NCBI GenBank assembly: GCA_959021945.1
Contig: CAUEYG010000018.1
Coordinates: 1 to 11,214, forward strand
Length of the DNA stretch: 11,214 nucleotides
Direction: 5' to 3'
Source of the DNA: an uncultured Eubacteriales bacterium
GTDB lineage: Bacteria > Bacillota > Clostridia > Peptostreptococcales > Anaerovoracaceae
This document shows, one piece after another, positions 1-5,396 of this stretch. The position numbers and the translations under genes were made by a program. The notes beneath the pieces were generated by a model. That model was not told the DNA's origin. It searched no databases and saw only the letters and a program-made list of their open reading frames with translations. Within the stretch, counting starts at the first letter, position 1. Every line of letters begins with the position of its first letter.

Positions 1-2
1 TT

Positions 3-686
3 GACAATGAAATGGAAATTATTCAGCTCATGAAGCTCTATCTTTCCAGAGAAGGATATGAGGTTGTATGGACCACAGACAGCACAAAGGCTCCTTGTCT
101 GGCAGAAGAAGAAAAGCCGGATCTCATTTTGCTGGATGTTGTCATGCCCGGGCTCACCGGCATTGAGCTATGCGGAAAAATCCGCGAGCAGAGCGATGTT
201 CCCATCCTTTTTGTCAGCTGCAAAGGACAGGAAATGGATAAAGTTCTCGGCCTCTCCATTGGCGGAGATGACTATATTACAAAGCCATTTAGCCCTGCAG
301 AGCTGGTGGCACGGGTAAAGGCTCATCTGCGCCGGAGGAATCTGCGTATTTCTTCCGACAGCAGCCATGTATCAGACCGCAGCCTATTATCAGAGGGCCA
401 GCTGGAAATTGATCTTTCGGCCCATACAGTTACTGTAAGAGGAAATCCGGTCCATTTAACGGCCAAAGAATTTGAACTGCTGGTGCTCCTCTGCAAATAC
501 CCAAACCGGGTCTTTACCAGCCGGCAAATTTTTGATAATCTCTGGGATACATATGGCATTGAAGAAGATGTCCGCACAGTTATGGTTCATATCAGCAACC
601 TTCGGAAAAAAATCGAGCCAAACCCTGAAAAACCGCAGTATATTCACACAGTAAGGGGAGTCGGCTATAAGCTGGTGTCCCAATAA
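3..686 (+). CDS. OmpR/PhoB-family response regulator, 5' end cut off by the window
   Basis: DNA-binding response regulator of a two-component system. The reading frame is open from base 3, where it reads Asp-Asn-Glu-Met-Glu. This matches the acidic pocket that normally follows the first beta strand, so the true start lies roughly ten codons upstream and the ATG at base 12 is internal. The receiver domain shows the phospho-acceptor Asp in LLDVVMPG (codon 135-137) and the conserved Lys in ITKPF (codon 282-284). After a linker, a winged-helix domain covers about bases 390-680, with LTAKEFELL, the recognition-helix region RTVMVHISNLRKKI and the C-terminal wing HTVRGVGYKL, typical of OmpR/PhoB proteins. 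No histidine kinase follows it; the next gene is convergent. Its partner kinase could lie upstream of the window or be the orphan kinase at 8810-10600. The family call is firm; the target genes are unknown. Confidence 0.93.
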   Translation, partial: DNEMEIIQLMKLYLSREGYEVVWTTDSTKAPCLAEEEKPDLILLDVVMPGLTGIELCGKIREQSDVPILFVSCKGQEMDKVLGLSIGGDDYITKPFSPAELVARVKAHLRRRNLRISSDSSHVSDRSLLSEGQLEIDLSAHTVTVRGNPVHLTAKEFELLVLLCKYPNRVFTSRQIFDNLWDTYGIEEDVRTVMVHISNLRKKIEPNPEKPQYIHTVRGVGYKLVSQ

Positions 687-699
687 CAGCCAAGGCTGA

Positions 700-735
700 C
701 ACAACAAAAGCTGCCAAAGGGCAGCTTTTGTTGTG
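700..735. terminator. Bidirectional intrinsic terminator between response regulator and phnW
   Basis: A perfect 16-bp stem pairs 700-715 with 720-735 around a 4-base loop (716-719). The arms contain AAAAGCTGCC and GGCAGCTTTT. On the + strand it sits 13 bases after the response-regulator stop; on the - strand it sits 19 bases after the phnW stop. The arm ends are T-rich in both directions (TTTTGTTGT), so the hairpin can serve both convergent genes. Confidence 0.88.
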
Positions 736-754
736 AGTGTTTTAAAAATGTCAC

Positions 755-1888
755 CTAATATTTCACAGGAACCTGAACGCCCATTGATTTGAGTCCTTCT
801 TCGAGGCAAACAAAGAAGTCATCAATATCCGCTGGAACGATGGTACCCAGTGCACACAGCCGGAAGGTCGGAAGGTCGGAAACCTTTCCAGGATAAATCG
901 TAAAGCCTCTTTCATATACATAATCATGAATCTTAGTAAAGTCAAAGTTATCATCCTTTGGATACAGTACGGAAACCACCAGTTTTGACTGTAATTCCCT
1001 AGGAATGATGGTCTGGAATCCCAGCCTGTCAAGGCCTTTATAAATAGCTTCCCACAAAGATTTGTGTCTTTCCCACTTGGCCTGTTCGCCTACTTCCCAG
1101 TATTCCTTAATAGCCTGACGCGTAGCATAGATCGTCTGTACCGGCGGAGTAAAATGCATCTCGCCCTTGTTTTTAATAAAGTCATACTGCATGAACAGAT
1201 TTGTGTAATAAGATCTGGTCGGATAATCTTTCGAAGCTTCGATCATCTCTGTGTTGCCGATTACATAAGACAGTCCTGTCATAGACATGAGACCTTTCTG
1301 AGCGGAGGCCATTACAAAGTCCAGGTTGTCTTTTTCCATATCAATTGGAATCATAGCATAGGTAGATGTTGTATCAACAACCATAACCTTTCCATATTTA
1401 TGAGCTACAGCGCCGATCTCTCTGATTGGATTCAATACACCTGTACCAGTTTCATGGTGGCAGCAATATACAACTGCAATATCAGGATCCGCCTTAATGG
1501 CTTCCTCTGCTTTTGTTACATCAATAGGCTCTGTAATTGGAAGCTGCAAATCAACGTAGTCCATATGATAATACTTTGCCACTTCTGCTGCTCTTGCTGA
1601 ATATGCTCCATTGTTCAGAACCAAAATCTTCTTTCCTTCCGGAACCAATGAGTTCACGCAAGAGTCAATATTAATTGTACCGGAGCCTGTAAAAAGTACT
1701 GCCGTATATTTGTTCAGATCACCGTGAACAATTTTGACTAGATCTTCTCCCATCTCTTTCATAATCTGCGCAAATTCTTTTTCGCGAGGGCAAATGTCAG
1801 GTACAACCTGGGCATATTTCACGGTATCCGTTGTAGTGGCAGGGCCCGGGTTTAACAATACATTTCGTTTTACTTTTGGATAATCCAT
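755..1888 (-). CDS. phnW: 2-aminoethylphosphonate--pyruvate aminotransferase (PhnW-like)
   Basis: PLP-dependent class-V aminotransferase of 377 aa, the usual PhnW length. PhnW moves the amino group of 2-aminoethylphosphonate to pyruvate, giving phosphonoacetaldehyde and alanine in the cytosol. The N-terminus LLNPGPATTTDTVKYAQ is a PhnW signature. Other motifs are GSGT (68-71), HETGTG (145-150), the pyridine-nitrogen Asp172 in VVDTTST, the Schiff-base Lys198 in ASAQKGL, YPGKVS (332-337) and Arg343 in TFRLCALG, equivalent to the substrate-carboxylate Arg of the family. The ATG at 1888 is preceded by AAGGAGG with six A bases between. It is the last gene of the phnX-transporter-phnW operon and ends at the 700-735 terminator. 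Oddities: classical PhnW proteins read SSANK and VDAMSS where this one reads ASAQK and VDTTST, so substrate preference may differ. It resembles the PhnW clade also found in phosphonate biosynthesis, but the phnX neighbour argues for breakdown. Confidence 0.88.
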   Translation of the reverse strand: MDYPKVKRNVLLNPGPATTTDTVKYAQVVPDICPREKEFAQIMKEMGEDLVKIVHGDLNKYTAVLFTGSGTINIDSCVNSLVPEGKKILVLNNGAYSARAAEVAKYYHMDYVDLQLPITEPIDVTKAEEAIKADPDIAVVYCCHHETGTGVLNPIREIGAVAHKYGKVMVVDTTSTYAMIPIDMEKDNLDFVMASAQKGLMSMTGLSYVIGNTEMIEASKDYPTRSYYTNLFMQYDFIKNKGEMHFTPPVQTIYATRQAIKEYWEVGEQAKWERHKSLWEAIYKGLDRLGFQTIIPRELQSKLVVSVLYPKDDNFDFTKIHDYVYERGFTIYPGKVSDLPTFRLCALGTIVPADIDDFFVCLEEGLKSMGVQVPVKY

Positions 1889-1951
1889 TTTTTTCCTCCT
1901 TCAAGTACGTTGGTTTTAACTTTCTTTATGTTTCAATCCTATTCTTATGAA

Positions 1952-3292
1952 TTACGCGGCGCTTTGATCTTTGCTGCTTTTTTTATTCAAGCCCCAGCCC
2001 GCGATAATGGCGATTACGATGATCGCTATACATACGCCCGCGATAGCCGTAAATACGAGCGTCCAGTTTCCACTGTTAGTAAGTACGCTTCCAAAGAAGA
2101 TGGCTTGAACAGACGCTCCTAAATAAGCGAAACAATCCAGTACACCTGCCGCTGTCCCTGCGAAGGCTCTTCCTCCTACATCTGTAGCGTATGCCCAAAC
2201 CAGACCATTGATCGCGTAGATGAAGAATCCCGCGATAAAGAGCATCGCGCCCGCTAAGGCTCCCGGCTCTACTCTCATGAAGAAGAATACAGTAACGCCT
2301 GCTACACCTGCGCAAATCACTACCATTGGAAGTCTATTTTCTGAGAAAAACTTATCTGAGATCCATGGAATGATCAAAGTACCAAAGGCCATTCCCAAAG
2401 GCAGGAGCACAGTACCTAAAGCGCCTTCTTCAATATCTACGCCAAATTCCTGAACATAGTAAGTAGGAATCCAGGTCAAAAGTCCATATCTGGCGATGCT
2501 GGATCCGGCGATAATCAGAAGCCAGCAGTCAAATCTCCATTTTTTGAATAGATACAGATACGGGAATAGTTTCCCATTCTCCGCAATCATTTTTTGCAGT
2601 TCTAAGTCCTGCTCATTTCTCTTCGCGTCTGGATCAACATATTCTTTTAGTCCAATTTTTGTTGGACTGTCTTTTGCTAAGAAAATATAAATAATAGCCA
2701 CAACTACCATGATCACTACTGGTACAATGAAGCCCGCTTTCCAACCGCTTCCCGGCATAATGATAAACGCCAGAGATACAGTCAGCGCGGCGGCTACTTG
2801 CCCAAATCCGGAAAAAGCGTTGGCAAAGCCTGTCGCGAATCCGCGCTTGTCACCAGGCCACCATTTTGATAACAGTGCGATACCAGGCGACCACAGCATT
2901 GCTTGGAAGTATCCATTGAATCCCCAAAGAATGGCGATAATAATGATACTTGATTGGAACCCGATTAACAGGTTCGCTGCCGCGGAAAGAAACATACCCG
3001 CGATAATGAAACGATTTACTCCAAAGATTTCACCTAATCTTCCATTAAATAAATGGCCTATTCCATATGTCCAAAACAGCACAGATGAGAGAATCCCTAA
3101 GTCCAGCTCTGTCCAGCCCTCTTCAGCCATCATAGCCGGCATTGTGTATTGGAGATTTAAACGGCCGCAGTACAGGAAGCAGTACAAAACGGAGAAAGCT
3201 AATAGCACAACCCACGCGTTTTTAGTGAATTTCTTGTATTCTTCTTGCGTGTAGCCAAGTGAGTTCACATTGGCGTTTTTATTCTCACTCAT
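1952..3292 (-). CDS. MFS transporter, OPA family (GlpT/UhpT-like), probable phosphonate carrier
   Basis: Inner-membrane carrier of 446 aa with about 12 hydrophobic helices, a short polar N-terminus and a central cytoplasmic loop (about 208-250). Motifs place it in the organophosphate:phosphate antiporter family: NGYFQAMLWSPGIALLSKWW in the N-half, and ARYGLLTWIPTYY and INGLVWAYATDVGGRAF in the C-half. The two arginines that bind phosphate in GlpT (Arg45 and Arg269) have counterparts here: Arg44 in YCGRLN and Arg268 in IARYGLL. Start: a GTG at 3295 is directly followed by ATG at 3292; AAGGAGGG lies five bases before the ATG, which is the better-spaced start. It sits between phnX and phnW, so it probably imports an aminophosphonate, perhaps exchanging it for phosphate. 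The family is secure; the substrate is inferred from context. The 63 bases to phnW hold its ribosome binding site and nothing else evident. Confidence 0.87.
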   Translation of the reverse strand: MSENKNANVNSLGYTQEEYKKFTKNAWVVLLAFSVLYCFLYCGRLNLQYTMPAMMAEEGWTELDLGILSSVLFWTYGIGHLFNGRLGEIFGVNRFIIAGMFLSAAANLLIGFQSSIIIIAILWGFNGYFQAMLWSPGIALLSKWWPGDKRGFATGFANAFSGFGQVAAALTVSLAFIIMPGSGWKAGFIVPVVIMVVVAIIYIFLAKDSPTKIGLKEYVDPDAKRNEQDLELQKMIAENGKLFPYLYLFKKWRFDCWLLIIAGSSIARYGLLTWIPTYYVQEFGVDIEEGALGTVLLPLGMAFGTLIIPWISDKFFSENRLPMVVICAGVAGVTVFFFMRVEPGALAGAMLFIAGFFIYAINGLVWAYATDVGGRAFAGTAAGVLDCFAYLGASVQAIFFGSVLTNSGNWTLVFTAIAGVCIAIIVIAIIAGWGLNKKSSKDQSAA

Positions 3293-3324
3293 CACGACCC
3301 TCCTTACTTTACTATATCATCGCG

Positions 3325-3368
3325 AAAAACAAGGCACCCCCTGTCAAGTGGAGTGTGGGAGTGCCCTG
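3325..3368 (-). terminator. Intrinsic terminator/attenuator inside the phn operon
   Basis: Read on the - strand, CAGGGCACTCCC (3368-3357) pairs over 12 bp, including two G-T wobbles, with GGGGGTGCCTTG (3341-3330). The loop is 15 bases and a TTTTT run follows (3329-3325). It lies 21 bases after the phnX stop and 32 bases before the transporter ATG. It should end most phnX transcripts, so the transporter and phnW depend on read-through, regulated antitermination or an unseen promoter. Confidence 0.82.
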
Positions 3369-3389
3369 GCTTATATGTATCCGCTTACA

Positions 3390-4235
3390 TTAAATTGTCT
3401 CGATGATGCCCTGTCCCGGTCTTTCTCCTCTTCTGAGTCTTGGTTCAATCTGTCCAAAGATAATTTCAGGAACATAAGATACGTCAGGTACTAAGAAGTC
3501 AGGCTTTGCAGCGGCCAACTGGTCATAGTTGTTAGAGCCGGAGGCATAAAGACCAATTGTCCATGCTCCCGCATTATTTCCGCACAGCATACCAGGAGCA
3601 GTATCGTCAATTTTAACTACGGATTCAACCGGAATCGCTTTCTTTGTCATTTCATAAGCGCTGAGCATGCAGTCAAATACCATAAATGGAGCAGGTCTTC
3701 CTGGAACCTTTTCTGCATTTGTTACTACGTCAAACTTTAATCCGTATTTTTCTTCCAGCAATTTGTTCAATGCCAGAGAGTCTTCTTCATAATATCCTGT
3801 GTCACAGCCTACCAGGATTTCAGCTGCTCTCAGTTTTTCAATACATTCAACTGCTCCAGGAATTGGTTTCGCCAGATCTTCATCTACAATGTATTTTGAC
3901 ATGAGAGGTCTGAATGCTGCTAAAACTGCGTCAAAGTCATCTTCATTCCAAGGACGTCCATATTTTTCTTCCCACTGTGAAGAAATTTCAGGGAGGTTAA
4001 GTAACATTCTCAAGTGAGTCGGCTTAAAGTTGCCCATTGGCTTTCTGATTTCCGCCCAGTCACATTCGATTCCGAACTGCTGCAAAGCTTCATAAAACGG
4101 TACTACCGGAGCTTTACATCCTCTTAGGTCATCTTTTGGCCATCTGTTTCTCAGGTCCCCAGGGCCATCACAGAATGTACCTGCAGTATCCAATACGGCT
4201 AATTCGATCTTTCCTGTGTAAGTTCTGTTATACAT
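3390..4235 (-). CDS. phnX: Phosphonoacetaldehyde hydrolase (phosphonatase)-like HAD enzyme
   Basis: HAD-superfamily hydrolase of 281 aa. PhnX cleaves the C-P bond of phosphonoacetaldehyde to acetaldehyde and phosphate through a Schiff-base Lys in the cap and a nucleophilic Asp. Visible: nucleophile Asp16 in VLDTAGT; cap motif PMGNFKPTH with Met67, Lys71 and His74, the spacing seen in Bacillus cereus phosphonatase (Met49, Lys53, His56); Gly147-Tyr148 in CDTGYY; Arg180 in PGRPAP; motif IV KIDDTAPG (208-215). The cap Lys separates it from ordinary HAD phosphatases. The ATG at 4235 is chosen because AAAGGAGG precedes it by seven bases; the frame is open 14 codons further upstream but without such a site. 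Oddities: Thr17 replaces the usual Trp of DWAGT, about 14 extra residues lie between nucleophile and Lys, and the usual second acid of motif IV is Gly215, with Asp210 beside Asp211 instead. It is first in the operon. Confidence 0.85.
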   Translation of the reverse strand: MYNRTYTGKIELAVLDTAGTFCDGPGDLRNRWPKDDLRGCKAPVVPFYEALQQFGIECDWAEIRKPMGNFKPTHLRMLLNLPEISSQWEEKYGRPWNEDDFDAVLAAFRPLMSKYIVDEDLAKPIPGAVECIEKLRAAEILVGCDTGYYEEDSLALNKLLEEKYGLKFDVVTNAEKVPGRPAPFMVFDCMLSAYEMTKKAIPVESVVKIDDTAPGMLCGNNAGAWTIGLYASGSNNYDQLAAAKPDFLVPDVSYVPEIIFGQIEPRLRRGERPGQGIIETI

Positions 4236-4299
4236 GTTTGTTCCTCCTTTAAAATAATGGTGAATTCCATTTATCAACTTTGTTTGTGTTTATGTCTAT

Positions 4300-4331
4300 A
4301 CTATAAAGTACTCATTTAAAGTCACATTCAA
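4300..4331 (-). promoter_or_regulatory. Possible phn operon promoter
   Basis: On the - strand TTGAAT (4331-4326) is followed by TTTATA (18-base spacing) or TATAGT (4305-4300, 20-base spacing). Neither combination is ideal, as expected for a promoter that needs an activator. The site lies 65-96 bases before the phnX start, the only sizeable leader in the operon. The call is tentative. Confidence 0.35.
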
Positions 4332-4337
4332 GAAAAC

Positions 4338-4365
4338 CTTTAGCTTCCCATAAGGAAATCTAAAG
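4338..4365. promoter_or_regulatory. Imperfect palindrome upstream of the phn promoter, candidate operator
   Basis: CTTTAGCTTCCC (4338-4349) and GGAAATCTAAAG (4354-4365) are inverted repeats matching at 10 of 12 positions around ATAA. The site lies directly upstream of the possible phn -35 element, where activators commonly bind. Its right end also carries one of two TAAAGAT copies (4361 and 4372) spaced 11 bases apart. The binding protein is unknown; the XRE protein at 4510 and a response regulator are candidates. Confidence 0.4.
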
Positions 4366-4416
4366 ATTCGTTAAAGATCAAAAATTCTGTTATTAACAAT
4401 AGTCAAAGTTATCCGT

Positions 4417-4430
4417 CATTTTATAAAATG
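4417..4430. promoter_or_regulatory. Perfect 14-bp palindrome next to the XRE promoter, candidate operator
   Basis: CATTTTATAAAATG is its own reverse complement. It ends ten bases upstream of the -35 box of the 4441-4468 promoter, a plausible place for an autoregulatory site of the XRE protein. The region is AT-rich, so chance is not excluded. Confidence 0.4.
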
Positions 4431-4440
4431 GAAAGCATAC

Positions 4441-4468
4441 TTGACATTTCAACGCCACATGCTATAAT
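4441..4468 (+). promoter_or_regulatory. Consensus sigma-A promoter for the XRE-HAD unit
   Basis: TTGACA (4441-4446) and TATAAT (4463-4468) both match consensus exactly, with 16-base spacing. Transcription would start near 4475, about 35 bases before the XRE gene ATG. Confidence 0.85.
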
Positions 4469-4476
4469 AACCTTAA

Positions 4477-4492
4477 GGAAAGGAAACTTTCC
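4477..4492 (+). other. Small hairpin at the 5' end of the XRE-HAD transcript
   Basis: GGAAAG (4477-4482) and CTTTCC (4487-4492) form a 6-bp stem with a GAAA tetraloop, a stable GNRA type. It begins about two bases after the predicted transcription start and ends two bases before the AAGGAG ribosome binding site (4495-4500). It could protect the mRNA 5' end or, as DNA, be an operator half-site pair. Confidence 0.45.
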
Positions 4493-4509
4493 ATAAGGAG
4501 AGCAGAATT

Positions 4510-4707
4510 ATGAAAAATCGCTTAGAAGAACTGCGAAAAGAAGCTGGAATCAAGCAGGAAGAATTAGCTGCCGCTCTGGAAGTATCCCGTCAAACCATCG
4601 GTTCTCTGGAAAACGGCAGATACAACCCGTCTATCCTGCTGGCTTTTAAGATCGCCCGTTATTTTGGAAAAACAATTGAAGAGATCTTTATTTATGAGGA
4701 GGATTAG
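4510..4707 (+). CDS. Small XRE-family (Cro/C1-type) HTH transcriptional regulator
   Basis: A 65-aa protein that is essentially one Cro/C1-type helix-turn-helix domain. The pattern runs RLEELRKEAGIKQEELA (4-20), then the turn and recognition helix EVSRQTIGSLENGRYNPS (24-41), then LAFKIARYFGKTIEEIF (44-60), the classic XRE layout. Such stand-alone short regulators usually act as DNA-binding repressors. AAGGAG lies nine bases before the ATG and a consensus promoter lies 42 bases upstream. The gene is divergent from the phn operon and followed nine bases later by a HAD hydrolase, so the two are probably co-transcribed. It is the obvious local candidate to control the phn operon and itself through palindromes in 4338-4492, but no direct evidence fixes its target. 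Confidence 0.9.
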   Translation: MKNRLEELRKEAGIKQEELAAALEVSRQTIGSLENGRYNPSILLAFKIARYFGKTIEEIFIYEED

Positions 4708-4716
4708 GAGGTTTGT

Positions 4717-5364
4717 ATGTTAAGACCATTTAAAGGTGCCATCTTTGATATGGATGGCACGTTGACAGATTCTATGTATATTTGGGATACAGCGGGTGAA
4801 ACGTATCTGCGAAGCTGCGGGAAAACGCCCGAACCCGGCCTGCGGGAACGGCTGCGCCCATTGAGCCTCACCCAGGCTGCCCAGCTGTTTCAGCAGGAAT
4901 ACGGAGTGCAGGCTTCTATTGAAGAAATTTTGCAAGGATTCGATCTTGTGGTGGAAAAGGAGTACAGCAGCAATGTGGTATTAAAGTCAGGTGTGCCTGC
5001 CCTGCTGCAGCAGCTTGAGTCTGCCGGAGTTACTATGGCTGTAGCCACCTCTTCCCCTCGTTCTATTGTAACCATGGTATTAGAGCGTCTGGGAATCCTT
5101 TCCTATTTTTCTCACATTGTGACCTGCGGCGATATTGGTCTTGGAAAAGATCACCCTGATGTTTATGACCGGGCCGCCCAGCTCATGGGCACGGATAAAA
5201 GCAATACTCTTATTTTTGAAGATGCCCTCCACGCCATTACGACTGCCTCTAGGGCTGGATATTATGTTGTAGGCGTTTATGATGACAGCGAAGGAATCAA
5301 TGAAGATCAGATTATCCCCCTGTGCTCAGAATACCTGCAGTCCCTGGAGGATTTTACTCTGTAA
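4717..5364 (+). CDS. HAD-superfamily hydrolase, beta-phosphoglucomutase-like (subfamily IA)
   Basis: Cytosolic HAD phosphatase or phosphomutase-like enzyme of 215 aa. Motif I is FDMDGTLTDS with nucleophile Asp11 and general acid Asp13; motif II is Thr111-Ser112 in VATSSP; motif III is Lys144 in GLGKDHPDVY; motif IV is Glu168-Asp169 in IFEDA. Residues about 18-90 form a helical cap of the C1 type. AGGAGG lies five bases before the ATG, and only nine bases separate it from the XRE gene. The cap has no phosphonatase MGxxxKxxH motif, so it is not a second PhnX. Its substrate cannot be told from sequence; relatives act on sugar phosphates and other small phosphoesters. Sitting beside a phosphonate operon it might handle a phosphorylated side product, but that is speculation. 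Confidence 0.88.
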   Translation: MLRPFKGAIFDMDGTLTDSMYIWDTAGETYLRSCGKTPEPGLRERLRPLSLTQAAQLFQQEYGVQASIEEILQGFDLVVEKEYSSNVVLKSGVPALLQQLESAGVTMAVATSSPRSIVTMVLERLGILSYFSHIVTCGDIGLGKDHPDVYDRAAQLMGTDKSNTLIFEDALHAITTASRAGYYVVGVYDDSEGINEDQIIPLCSEYLQSLEDFTL

Positions 5365-5396
5365 AACAGGCCTGCGGCTACAATGCCGCGCCTGTT
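5365..5396. terminator. Shared terminator hairpin between HAD gene and hyuA
   Basis: AACAGGC (5365-5371) pairs with GCCTGTT (5390-5396) and GCGGC (5374-5378) with GCCGC (5385-5389), with a two-base bulge and a six-base loop. It starts right after the HAD stop codon and overlaps the last codons of hyuA. On the - strand the arm runs into TTTT, so it fits hyuA best; on the + strand the following T run is weak. Confidence 0.6.

Noticed and set aside
1064..1600. Open frame of 178 codons on the + strand
   Set aside because: It lies wholly antisense to phnW, which has clear family motifs and a strong ribosome binding site. The frame's translation shows no recognisable domain.
3311..3316. TATAGT on the - strand after the intra-operon terminator, a possible -10 for the transporter
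   Set aside because: No -35-like sequence lies 15-19 bases upstream and the start point would fall within the ribosome binding site.
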